From Saprospiraceae bacterium (lineage in GTDB: Bacteria; Bacteroidota; Bacteroidia; Chitinophagales; Saprospiraceae), in assembly GCA_023299965.1 (NCBI GenBank), contig JALZVN010000323.1:1-10920 (forward strand): DNA of 10,920 nt. The letters are read 5' to 3'. Numbering within the stretch: position 1 is the first letter of the stretch; each line of letters opens with the position of its first letter. The notes under the pieces were generated by a model. That model saw only the letters and a program-made list of their open reading frames with translations. It had not been told where the DNA came from and made no database searches. This document shows, piece by piece, positions 1 through 7,027 of the stretch. The position numbers were made by a program, and so were the translations under genes.

Positions 1-1770
1 CAAATTGTAGCAAAAGTTACAGGAGGTACAGCGCCTTATCAATACATTTGGTCGAACGGAGCTAGCAACAGTACTCTTGTAGGCGTCGGAGCGGGAGAAT
101 TCCACCTTACCGTCACAGATAACAATGGATGCAATATCACCAGAAGCTATATCATAGATCAAGAAGAAGTAGATTTTGATTTGGAGTTTGACATTAGCAA
201 TAATACATGTAGCGGATTGGATGAAGCACAGATCACCGTATTGAATGCATCTGAGATTAGTGAATTTGACTGGAGCACGGGAGGGTCTGAAGCTAGTATT
301 TCTAATTTAGCAGCCGGAGAATACACCCTAAATTATATTACGCAAATTGGATGCAGCGGTACACAGTCTTTTACCATATCAGAACCAGATGCTCTAGCAG
401 CAGAGACTGTGGTCAACGACAACATATGCGGCGATGCTAAAGACGGAAGGATAGAATTAATCATTGATGGAGGTACTCCTCCTTACATTATGGCTTGGTC
501 AAATGGAGAAAGCACTCCACTAATTGATGAATTGGAAGCCGGTAACTATAGTGTGACTATCAATGACGATAATGGATGTGCTATCATACTGGAAGAAGTC
601 ATAAGTGCTCCGATTAGTATCGTACTAGAAAGTGCTAATGTCTCAAGTCAAGTCTGTGAAGATATCGAGGAAGGCATGATCAGCGTGAATATTTCTGGTG
701 GAACTGGAGAACTTATATTTGCATGGAGCAATGGTGCAAGTACACCTAGTATCTCAAATCTTGCTCCTGGACTATACGAACTCTCTGTGACTGATGAATT
801 GAACTGTACTCAAATTTTTGATTTTTTAGTGGATGAGGCGATCGCCTTACCTGAATTAAATGTAACACAATCAGACCCTAGTTGTACAGGAGACGCAAAC
901 GGATTAGTTGAACTTTCGGCTGTGGATGGCATCTCCTACACCTGGCCAGATGGATTTATTGGAAATGAAAGAGACGACTTGCCTGCAGGAGAATATGAAA
1001 TTACTGTTGCTAATAGTTCAGGGTGTACAGACCTCATCCTTGTCAGCCTATCCGAACCAGAAGAATTAGACATGTTTTATATATTAGAGAATGCTTCTTG
1101 TTTTGGCTTATCTGATGCGAGTATAGAAGTATTAACCACTGGTGGAACCGAACCATATACTTTGACTGTAGAAAATACGGCATCTCAAATTTTTGATGTT
1201 ACTAGTACGCAAAGCCTTGAAGGCATTCCGGCGGGCTTATATTTCATATCACTGCTTGATGATAATGGCTGCGCACTGAGCTCTCCATTAGTCCTAACAG
1301 AACCAGATTCTATAATTATTGAAGCGGAAGTTTTTGATGTCTCTTGCTTTGGAGATAGGGATGGACAAATCACAGCACTTGTTTCTGGAGGAACTGGAGA
1401 ATATACATATGACTGGGGAACAGGTGAGAATAGCAGTACTATTCAAAATCTACCTGGAGGCACTTTCCTACTAGAAGTTGTCGATGAAAACAACTGTTTA
1501 GCTTTCGAAACTTATGACGTATTGGAGCCTACTCCTATTCAAGTACTTCCGGCTTTCACCGCTCCAAGTCAAGCTAATAATGATGGCGTTATATCTCTAA
1601 TTTTATCAGGAGGCCTCCCTCCCTATACCGTCAATTGGAGCGATGGGGTAGAAGGATCACAAAGGTCAGAGTTGGAAGCTGGTACCTATGAATACACCGT
1701 TCTTGATGCAAACAATTGCATAATTTCAGACAGCATAGTACTAGAAGGTCCAAATAGTATTAGGACACCA
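1..1770 (+). repeat. Tandem SprB-type protein repeats (one partial plus seven units)
   Basis: At protein level the units begin near nucleotides 181, 406, 631, 862, 1081, 1324 and 1549, preceded by a unit cut by the left edge. Spacing is 219-243 bp. DNA identity between units is mostly low, so the array is old and diverged, but one stretch is nearly identical between units 3 and 6 (694-711 and 1384-1401, 17 of 18 bases). Unit 7 lacks the first Cys and keeps only the late one. Unit 4 lacks the usual GGT-x-PY core. Unit 5 has lost the W-S-N-G turn and is the longest. Confidence 0.85.
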
Positions 1771-2028
1771 AACAAACTAGAAGAAGTTACCATCTTCCCT
1801 AACCCTGTAAATCAGGTATTATTTATAGACGTCAAGATCAACTATGCCAATCTAAAGTTATCCTTATATAATACACTTGGACAGGAAGTATATGGAAGTC
1901 ACTTTGATCGCTACTCTATCGGAAGACATCCAGTCCCTGTGCAACAACTAGCTTCCGGGATATACTATCTGAGCTTATCCAATGACAGCAATGCAGGTAT
2001 TTACAAGGTGGTTGTAGAACATCCATAG
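1..2028 (+). CDS. SprB-repeat surface protein with T9SS C-terminal sorting domain (5'-truncated by window edge)
   Basis: The frame is open from base 1, so the gene starts left of the window; 675 residues are visible. They form a tandem array of roughly 75-residue SprB-type repeats, each with an early Cys (C-x-G), a DG/GGT-x-PY core, a W-S-N/D-G turn, an L-x-G-x-Y strand and a late Gly/Asn-Cys. The two Cys per unit probably form a disulfide outside the cell. About the last 82 residues (from visible residue 594) are a type A T9SS sorting domain, with IFPNPVNQ, LYNTLGQEV and LASGIYYLSL blocks. By family knowledge, such proteins cross the outer membrane through the type IX machinery and are anchored on or released from the surface; SprB of Flavobacterium is a gliding adhesin. 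Adhesion is inferred here, since the N-terminus that would identify the protein is missing. No sortase motif or transmembrane segment is seen. Confidence 0.9.
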   Translation, partial: QIVAKVTGGTAPYQYIWSNGASNSTLVGVGAGEFHLTVTDNNGCNITRSYIIDQEEVDFDLEFDISNNTCSGLDEAQITVLNASEISEFDWSTGGSEASISNLAAGEYTLNYITQIGCSGTQSFTISEPDALAAETVVNDNICGDAKDGRIELIIDGGTPPYIMAWSNGESTPLIDELEAGNYSVTINDDNGCAIILEEVISAPISIVLESANVSSQVCEDIEEGMISVNISGGTGELIFAWSNGASTPSISNLAPGLYELSVTDELNCTQIFDFLVDEAIALPELNVTQSDPSCTGDANGLVELSAVDGISYTWPDGFIGNERDDLPAGEYEITVANSSGCTDLILVSLSEPEELDMFYILENASCFGLSDASIEVLTTGGTEPYTLTVENTASQIFDVTSTQSLEGIPAGLYFISLLDDNGCALSSPLVLTEPDSIIIEAEVFDVSCFGDRDGQITALVSGGTGEYTYDWGTGENSSTIQNLPGGTFLLEVVDENNCLAFETYDVLEPTPIQVLPAFTAPSQANNDGVISLILSGGLPPYTVNWSDGVEGSQRSELEAGTYEYTVLDANNCIISDSIVLEGPNSIRTPNKLEEVTIFPNPVNQVLFIDVKINYANLKLSLYNTLGQEVYGSHFDRYSIGRHPVPVQQLASGIYYLSLSNDSNAGIYKVVVEHP
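1780..2025 (+). other. T9SS type A C-terminal sorting domain
   Basis: The segment shows the three blocks of the family: a proline-rich start (IFPNPVNQVLFID), a middle LYNTLGQEV block and the final LASGIYYLSL strand followed by a short basic/valine end (KVVVEHP). It is the secretion signal read by the type IX translocon. Because it sits directly before the stop codon, the C-terminus of the gene is intact. Confidence 0.9.
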
Positions 2029-2034
2029 CAACCA

Positions 2035-2066
2035 TTTCCAATTCTCTACGAATTGTATCATCTTTG
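2035..2066 (+). promoter_or_regulatory. Weak candidate Bacteroidota promoter for the M14 peptidase gene
   Basis: TTTC at 2035-2038 and CATCTTTG at 2059-2066 are separated by 20 bases. This resembles the TTTG / TANNTTTG promoter of the phylum, with one mismatch in each box. The -7 box ends 22 bases before the ATG at 2089. A 6-bp inverted repeat (CAATTC/GAATTG, 2039-2044 and 2050-2055) lies in the spacer and could be an operator or a weak hairpin. This is inference from pattern only. Confidence 0.3.
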
Positions 2067-2088
2067 ATTCCAAATCCAATCTTTTAAG

Positions 2089-3462
2089 ATGACAGGAAAT
2101 CAATCTATAGGTAAAGCGCTCTATGATGCTCACCCTACGTACCAAGAAGCTTCATTACAGCATCGCAGATTTAAGCACGCAGATATAGTTCCACTGATTG
2201 AGCGACTCCAATCTAGTACTGCTGAGGTGAATGTTTTAGGTCAGAGTATAGAGCAGCTTGATATATACGAAATCAAACTTGGTGCTGGCGAAAAGAACAT
2301 CATGCTTTGGACTCAGATGCATGGCGACGAGCCTACATCAACAATGGCTATTTTTGACATGCTTCATTTTTTGCAGTCCAGCGATTCTGAATTTTCTGAG
2401 CTGCGTCAATTGATTTTATCCGAACTGACTATTTGTTTTATCCCAATGCTCAATCCAGATGGGGTAGAACGCTTCCAAAGAAGGAATGCTATGGAGATTG
2501 ACCTTAACCGAGATGCCGTAAATAGGGCTTGCCCGGAGTCTCGTATCCTGAAGGCAGCACATGAGAAGAACAAACCCCTATTTGGATTCAATCTCCATGA
2601 TCAAAGCAAGTATTACAACGTACCCAAAACAAGCAATACTGCAAGCCATTCTTTCTTGGCTCCAGCATACAACTATGAAAAAGAGATCAATGGTACCCGT
2701 AAGGCCGCTATGCAAGGAATTGCTTTGATGAATGAGGTACTCGACGTGCTGCACCCCAATCATACTGGTAGATACAATGATGATTTTGAGCCCAGAGCTT
2801 TTGGAGATAATATCCAACTATGGGGCACTAGTACCATACTAGTCGAAGCCGGAGGTATGAAAGAGGATCCAGAAAAACTGGAGATTCGCCGCATGCATTT
2901 TGCAATTCTATTGACACTACTATACAACATAGCTACTGACACTGTAAGTGAACATTCCGTAGAGAAGTACTGGGCTATCCCAGAGAATGACCGTAAGCTT
3001 AACGACCTCATCCTACGCAATATCAACATACCTTTACTAAACAAGACCCTAGACATCTCTATCAATCTTCTTGAAAAAGAGGATGATTCTGCTTTAGGAT
3101 ACTATCCGGAGGCTCAGATTGAAGATCTAGGAGATCTATCTACTTTCTTCGGGTATGTGGAATTTGACGCTAAAAACCTCAAATATGTAAAAGCAGCCGT
3201 TTATCCTGAGATTATCAATGATAAAGCTTCGCTTGAAGCCCTTGACTTTGAAACATTACATCAGAAGGGCATTGGAGTCGTAAGAGTGAGCAATATTGAA
3301 CTAAAACAGTCTTTTGACCGTATACCTTTATTGGTTATTGGAGCGAATGAGGAGGCAGAATGGAGCCTAAAACCAGAAAATAAATGTGCTTTTTTTCTTG
3401 AGGACGCGATAGGAATAAAATTTGCAGTTATTAATGGAAAATTACACGAATTAGACAGCTAA
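2089..3462 (+). CDS. M14-family zinc carboxypeptidase, probably cytoplasmic
   Basis: This 457-residue protein carries the M14 metallopeptidase signature in order: zinc ligands H78 and E81 in MHGDE, the substrate-binding NPDG at 122-125 with R131/R132 and DLNRD at 138-142, the third zinc ligand H170 in FNLHDQ, and the catalytic-type glutamate E253 in LVEAGG. All key residues are present, so it is probably active, cleaving C-terminal residues or an amide bond of a peptide or modified amino acid; the substrate cannot be told. The last 180 or so residues form a separate C-terminal part that I do not recognise. An in-frame TGA at 2065-2067 leaves ATG 2089 as the first possible start. The N-terminus has no hydrophobic leader, which argues for a cytosolic enzyme, unlike many secreted relatives. 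It lies 60 bp behind the SprB-repeat gene and may be transcribed with it or from its own weak promoter. Confidence 0.85.
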   Translation: MTGNQSIGKALYDAHPTYQEASLQHRRFKHADIVPLIERLQSSTAEVNVLGQSIEQLDIYEIKLGAGEKNIMLWTQMHGDEPTSTMAIFDMLHFLQSSDSEFSELRQLILSELTICFIPMLNPDGVERFQRRNAMEIDLNRDAVNRACPESRILKAAHEKNKPLFGFNLHDQSKYYNVPKTSNTASHSFLAPAYNYEKEINGTRKAAMQGIALMNEVLDVLHPNHTGRYNDDFEPRAFGDNIQLWGTSTILVEAGGMKEDPEKLEIRRMHFAILLTLLYNIATDTVSEHSVEKYWAIPENDRKLNDLILRNINIPLLNKTLDISINLLEKEDDSALGYYPEAQIEDLGDLSTFFGYVEFDAKNLKYVKAAVYPEIINDKASLEALDFETLHQKGIGVVRVSNIELKQSFDRIPLLVIGANEEAEWSLKPENKCAFFLEDAIGIKFAVINGKLHELDS

Positions 3463-3495
3463 TGTGGTTTTTTACACCATTGTTTTTTAGCTTTG
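3463..3495 (+). promoter_or_regulatory. Candidate Bacteroidota promoter with perfect -7 box (TAGCTTTG)
   Basis: TAGCTTTG at 3488-3495 matches TANNTTTG exactly. A poor upstream box (TGTG, 3463-3466) lies 21 bases further up, overlapping the stop codon of the M14 gene. The -7 box ends 14 bases before the ATG at 3510, giving a very short 5' leader. It supports that ATG as the start of the small membrane protein, because a start at 3462 would lie upstream of the promoter. Confidence 0.5.
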
Positions 3496-3509
3496 CAAAA
3501 ATTATTAAA

Positions 3510-3671
3510 ATGAATAATCAAGCTTCAGATAAATCAAGTCTTTCCTTCTATATAATGTTTGTGATTTCTCTAATCGCTTTCGTAGGATTACTTATGTTCG
3601 CCAATGAGTGGTTTTGGTTATCCATTCCTACATTATTGACTTCATTGGTATATATCTTTAAGGTAATTTAG
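3510..3671 (+). CDS. Small two-helix membrane protein of unknown function (53 aa)
   Basis: The protein has a short polar N-terminus (MNNQASDKSS) followed by two hydrophobic segments, about residues 12-31 and 34-52, joined by a short turn (NEWFW). It is therefore a small inner-membrane hairpin protein. The same frame is open from an ATG at 3462 that overlaps the M14 stop codon, which would add 16 residues. I prefer 3510 because a perfect TAGCTTTG box lies between the two, and the added residues (MWFFTPLFFSFAKIIK) read like a translated promoter. I do not recognise a family. Its stop at 3669-3671 is only 10 bp from the convergent dinB-like gene. It could be an accessory to the M14 peptidase, but nothing beyond position suggests that. 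Confidence 0.55.
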   Translation: MNNQASDKSSLSFYIMFVISLIAFVGLLMFANEWFWLSIPTLLTSLVYIFKVI

Positions 3672-3681
3672 ATATCAGCCT

Positions 3682-4185
3682 TTAGCCCAGATCTTCTGGG
3701 TAGTATTGGGTATCAACATTCTTTATTGCTTTCGTAGCATACGTTATCTGCCCTACGTGGTAAGAGAAATGCTCTATTACGTGGACTATAATACTTAGTC
3801 CAGATTCTTCATAGACCTGCACCTTCTTAAGTTTTACTAAGTCTTCGACCTTCGCGTCTGCTAACACAGTTTGTGCATCTCTGATGGTTTTTTCTATTTC
3901 GGCTATCAATTCGGCTTTTGTATAGCCACCTACTGCTGCAAACTCTCGATCACGTGTGCGTACGTCAGGCAGCCCCCCAAATCCAGCGCAAATCCACTGT
4001 CTAACATTTCCACTGAGGTGTAGTATGAGATTACCAATGCTCACCGTATTTTGATTGGGTCTCTCCCACACTTCATCTTCAGAAAAGAAGGAAAGACACT
4101 TGACTATTCTAACTAATCCCTCTTCGTAAACACGTCGGTCAAATTCAGATATCAAATTTTTCAACAGTTTAACCTCTGTGCTCAT
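3682..4185 (-). CDS. DinB-superfamily (DUF1572-like) protein
   Basis: This 167-residue protein has the four-helix-bundle pattern of the DinB/DUF1572 superfamily. H56 lies in NLILHLSGN on one helix, and H135, H139 and H143 lie in HVIEHFSYHVGQITY near the C-terminus; H56, H139 and H143 fit the usual metal-binding triad. Related proteins include thiol-dependent transferases and many uncharacterised DNA-damage-associated genes, so the reaction cannot be named. Its ATG overlaps the stop codon of the M23 gene by four bases (ATGA, 4182-4185), so it is probably translationally coupled and always made with that peptidase. The C-terminus ends 10 bp from the convergent small membrane gene. Confidence 0.8.
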   Translation of the reverse strand: MSTEVKLLKNLISEFDRRVYEEGLVRIVKCLSFFSEDEVWERPNQNTVSIGNLILHLSGNVRQWICAGFGGLPDVRTRDREFAAVGGYTKAELIAEIEKTIRDAQTVLADAKVEDLVKLKKVQVYEESGLSIIVHVIEHFSYHVGQITYATKAIKNVDTQYYPEDLG

Positions 4186-5912
4186 ATGCTAATGTTTTTA
4201 GTGAAGGTGTTTGTATTTCCCATACCATCGGTAAGCCTCAATTTGAACACGTGCTCTCCAGGCTGTAAATATTCATCAAAGCGATAACTGATCGTTTCCG
4301 TCTTGCCATTATAGCTCATCAATATCCACTGGTCATCGAGATAAGCTTCATAACTCATCCCCTTACCTCCTTTTCCTACATCAAAATTATCTTTTATTTT
4401 AAAAGATATAGCGCTTCGATTGTTCCAATTTTTCCAGAATCGTACTGGTTCTATAGTAGGTGGTACGGTATCTAGCAAAATGCAAAAATTACCCAATTGA
4501 CTCGTCTTGGTCTTCAACATATCTCCTTCCCAGCTCCCCCCGCAATTGGAATACTTCTGACCATCTCCACAATAGCCAATAAATGCCTTGTCCTTATATG
4601 CACCTAAAGGTCGATTGGGTCGAATGCCGATGTCAAAGTATTTGTGGATTGGCGTCAGTCGATTATGCAGATGGTATACTTTCGAAAAAACATTGTAGGA
4701 ACGCTCTACTGACGTGAGGAACTGCAATTCTAAATTTCTGTAAAGAGAGCCCTTTGACAAAAACAAACTAAAATCTTCTCTATCTATTTGGTTGTCTTGA
4801 TCATAATAGAGCAAATATTGATACGAATCATTTTCAAACTCAACCTTCTTTTTCGATTTTTTAAGCCAAAAATTCAATTCGCTGCGGTTTTCGTTCATAT
4901 CAGTAACTAAATATTTGATCTTAATAGCTTTAGTATCTGACACATTGATCACGCCGTTGTATTCATTCGTTTCATAGATGGACAAATCATTACCTGGCAA
5001 CCTGAAGCATCTATTGAAATAACTCTTTTTTTGTTCTCGCTCTGGGTAATCAAGATGAGCATTGATGTATCTAGTTTCATCAAAAGAAATCTCATCCATC
5101 GTAAATCTAAAATGCAAACTATCCTCCACGTACATTTCTAATGCATAGATCCCATTGAGGTTAGACACATCCGTCATCTGATCATAAGCCTTGACTGCTA
5201 CACCAACCTGCCAGCTATCTACCATCACTGTATCTGAGCTTGCTTTATACTTTCCACCGCTTCTACGAAGGCTATATTGCTTTGAATCCAGCTCATTCAT
5301 ATTGGCATCTAATCCGTACACTTTTATCGCCCTCAAGTCAGGTCTAACCTTATCTGCTATCTTCAAACCAAAGAGCAGTGGATTTATTGGCACTTCACTT
5401 TTTGTATCTCTAATCTCGAAATGCAAATGAGGACCATATGATCTCCCACTCAAACCTAATGTTCCAATAAAGTCGCCTTTAGCAAAATCAAAAAGACCAG
5501 CAGGAGGGTAGTGTTCTATTTCTGAGGCTTTATCTAAGTATCGTTGCCTATGCATGTATTCTGTAATCTCTGTTGGAAATTTATCTAAATGCGCGTAAAC
5601 ACTAGTATACCCATTTGGATGATCAATATACAAGGCATTGCCATATCCACTTGATTTGATATTGATCCTAGATACTGTACCCTCCGCAACTGCATAAATG
5701 TCTTGCCCTATCTTTCCTCCTTTCGCTTTGATATCTATACCCGCATGAAAATGATTTGGTCGCAATTCCCCAAATGTGCCACTCAATTTTATTTCCTCAT
5801 CCACTGGCGAGAGAAAATAATCTTGGGGATAATCCTTGACTACAGTGGTCCCTAGATGGATCGTTGCCGAAATACTAATGAAAGCAAAAAATAGAATGAA
5901 AAATCGGGTCAT
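4182..5912 (-). CDS. Exported M23 (LytM-type) metallopeptidase
   Basis: The 576-residue protein begins with a signal peptide (MTRFFILFFAFISISATIHL). The LytM/M23 catalytic domain spans about residues 40-190 and is complete: H56-x3-D60 (HAGID), H108 in VYAHL, and H162-x-H164 in GPHLHFEIRD. It is expected to be an active zinc endopeptidase cutting peptide cross-bridges of peptidoglycan in the periplasm. An insert of about 30 residues (112-140) separates the YAHL and PHLHF motifs. The remaining 380 or so residues are unrecognised and may contain beta-sandwich domains. It starts 27 bp after aat, overlaps the DinB-like gene by 4 bp, and has a perfect -7 box just before its ATG, so it may be transcribed both with the upstream genes and alone. 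Confidence 0.88.
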   Translation of the reverse strand: MTRFFILFFAFISISATIHLGTTVVKDYPQDYFLSPVDEEIKLSGTFGELRPNHFHAGIDIKAKGGKIGQDIYAVAEGTVSRINIKSSGYGNALYIDHPNGYTSVYAHLDKFPTEITEYMHRQRYLDKASEIEHYPPAGLFDFAKGDFIGTLGLSGRSYGPHLHFEIRDTKSEVPINPLLFGLKIADKVRPDLRAIKVYGLDANMNELDSKQYSLRRSGGKYKASSDTVMVDSWQVGVAVKAYDQMTDVSNLNGIYALEMYVEDSLHFRFTMDEISFDETRYINAHLDYPEREQKKSYFNRCFRLPGNDLSIYETNEYNGVINVSDTKAIKIKYLVTDMNENRSELNFWLKKSKKKVEFENDSYQYLLYYDQDNQIDREDFSLFLSKGSLYRNLELQFLTSVERSYNVFSKVYHLHNRLTPIHKYFDIGIRPNRPLGAYKDKAFIGYCGDGQKYSNCGGSWEGDMLKTKTSQLGNFCILLDTVPPTIEPVRFWKNWNNRSAISFKIKDNFDVGKGGKGMSYEAYLDDQWILMSYNGKTETISYRFDEYLQPGEHVFKLRLTDGMGNTNTFTKNISI

Positions 5913-5916
5913 AGTA

Positions 5917-5924
5917 CAAATATA
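5917..5924 (-). promoter_or_regulatory. Perfect -7 box (TATATTTG) four bases before the M23 start
   Basis: On the minus strand TATATTTG matches the Bacteroidota -7 consensus TANNTTTG, and only four bases separate it from the ATG at 5912. If used, transcription would start at or very near the start codon, giving a leaderless mRNA. No convincing -33 TTG box is seen at the usual distance, which would fall inside the end of aat. Confidence 0.4.
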
Positions 5925-5939
5925 GGGTTCGCATTAAAT

Positions 5940-6626
5940 TTACTCTATAAATAAGTCCGACCAATTTTCTGCTTGGTGATCCATATCATTATTCTTATCC
6001 ATCAAGTTCAAGAATATTTCACGAGGTATTGCTTCTGCTCCAAGACTAGCTAAGTGAGGCGTTTCTTGCTGACAGTCTATTAGGGTATACCCTCTTTTTG
6101 TCAACTGTCTTACTAGGCTTATGAATCCAAATTTAGAAGCATTGGTCGCATTGGCAAACATAGACTCCCCAAAGAATACTTTCCCCATGGCTATTCCGTA
6201 CAATCCTCCCACTAGTTCATCCTCTGAATATACCTCTACAGAATGTGCCCACCCCATCTTATGCAAGCGTATATAGGCCTCAATCATTTCATCTGTAATC
6301 CATGTGCCATTTTGTCCTTTGCGCTTAGACTGGCTACAATGTGAAATTACTTGCTCGAAGCAAGTATCGTATTTTACTGTAAATTTTTTCTGATTAAAAT
6401 ATGGGCGCATGCTTTTACTCACCTTTAGATTTTCAGGAAAAAGTACAAAGCGAGGATTGGGGCTCCACCAAAGGAAAAGTTCTCCTGGATTGAACCAAGG
6501 AAATATCCCATTCTTATATGCCAATAAAATTCTTTCTGGTGAAAGGTCTCCACCTACAGCCAGCAGACCATCCTCATTACTAAGACTAGCATGAGGAAAA
6601 ATCAACTCTTCTTGAAGCCAATACAA
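5940..6626 (-). CDS. aat: Leucyl/phenylalanyl-tRNA--protein transferase
   Basis: Aat transfers Leu or Phe from its aminoacyl-tRNA onto the N-terminus of proteins starting with Arg or Lys, marking them for ClpS-mediated degradation. The 228-residue sequence has the family blocks in order: GLLAVGGDLS (20-29), GIFPWF (40-45), WWSPNPR (53-59), TWIT (108-111), AHSVEVY, FFGESMF (151-157), LIDCQ (182-186) and HLASLGA (191-197). Residues matching the E. coli catalytic-site Glu, Asp and Gln are present (E154, D184, Q186). Length and N-terminus (MYWLQEELIFP) are normal for the phylum. The start codon is TTG: an in-frame TAA lies directly upstream and no ATG or GTG occurs early in the frame. It follows clpS by 28 bp and precedes the M23 gene by 27 bp. 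Confidence 0.95.
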   Translation of the reverse strand: MYWLQEELIFPHASLSNEDGLLAVGGDLSPERILLAYKNGIFPWFNPGELFLWWSPNPRFVLFPENLKVSKSMRPYFNQKKFTVKYDTCFEQVISHCSQSKRKGQNGTWITDEMIEAYIRLHKMGWAHSVEVYSEDELVGGLYGIAMGKVFFGESMFANATNASKFGFISLVRQLTKRGYTLIDCQQETPHLASLGAEAIPREIFLNLMDKNNDMDHQAENWSDLFIE

Positions 6627-6654
6627 TTATATAGGGAGGTAATAATGTGTTTTA

Positions 6655-6999
6655 TTAATCGCGAGATTCAATTACCGCAGAAAGTCCACGATTAACCAGC
6701 TCATTCTTTAAAGGCTTAAGTACATTCATAGGAGCAGTTTTTACAGCTGCCTTACCCTTATAATGCACTAATAATGAAAGTTGTTCTGATTGCTCAAATG
6801 TATGACCAATAACTTCAACAAAACATTGGATAACCCAATCGAAAGTATTGTGATCATCATTATACACCAAAAGCTCATTAGTGGCTCCGACATCTGTCAA
6901 TTCCTCAACAACTACTTCCTCTAATTCTTCAACAGCTGTATTATAGATATTTTTGAATTGTGCTTCTTTTAAACTTGACGTATACATATTATTCAACAT
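6655..6999 (-). CDS. clpS: ATP-dependent Clp protease adaptor ClpS
   Basis: ClpS binds proteins with destabilising N-terminal residues and hands them to the Clp AAA+ unfoldase, probably ClpC in this phylum. The core (about residues 42-112) shows the N-degron pocket residues N47-D48-D49 and the conserved H79 in VHYKGKA. At the position of E. coli Met40, the gatekeeper of the pocket, there is Phe (F53 in NDDHNTFDW); from memory this is common in Bacteroidota ClpS. An N-terminal extension of about 40 residues is acidic (EELEEVVVEE) and is probably the flexible tail that enters the unfoldase. ATG 6999 is used here; a second ATG four codons later is equally possible. The gene is 28 bp after the peroxiredoxin and 28 bp before aat, its pathway partner. 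Confidence 0.93.
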   Translation of the reverse strand: MLNNMYTSSLKEAQFKNIYNTAVEELEEVVVEELTDVGATNELLVYNDDHNTFDWVIQCFVEVIGHTFEQSEQLSLLVHYKGKAAVKTAPMNVLKPLKNELVNRGLSAVIESRD

Positions 7000-7027
7000 T
7001 TATTCTTATTCTCTAAGGTTAAGGTAA

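Noticed and set aside
1..1770. Repeated sequence as a possible CRISPR or DNA-level satellite
   Set aside because: Repetition is at protein level with diverged DNA and matches SprB-type repeats in one open frame.
2406..3065. Three overlapping minus-strand open frames opposite the M14 gene
   Set aside because: They mirror the conserved M14 coding sequence and have no recognisable motifs.
3462..3509. Upstream ATG extending the small membrane protein by 16 residues
   Set aside because: A perfect -7 promoter box lies inside this stretch and the residues look like translated promoter sequence; kept only as an alternative.
3686..3700. Hairpin CCCAGA/TCTGGG at the end of the DinB-like gene, possible terminator between convergent genes
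   Set aside because: The 6-bp stem has a 3-base loop, lies in coding sequence and has no T-tract on either side.
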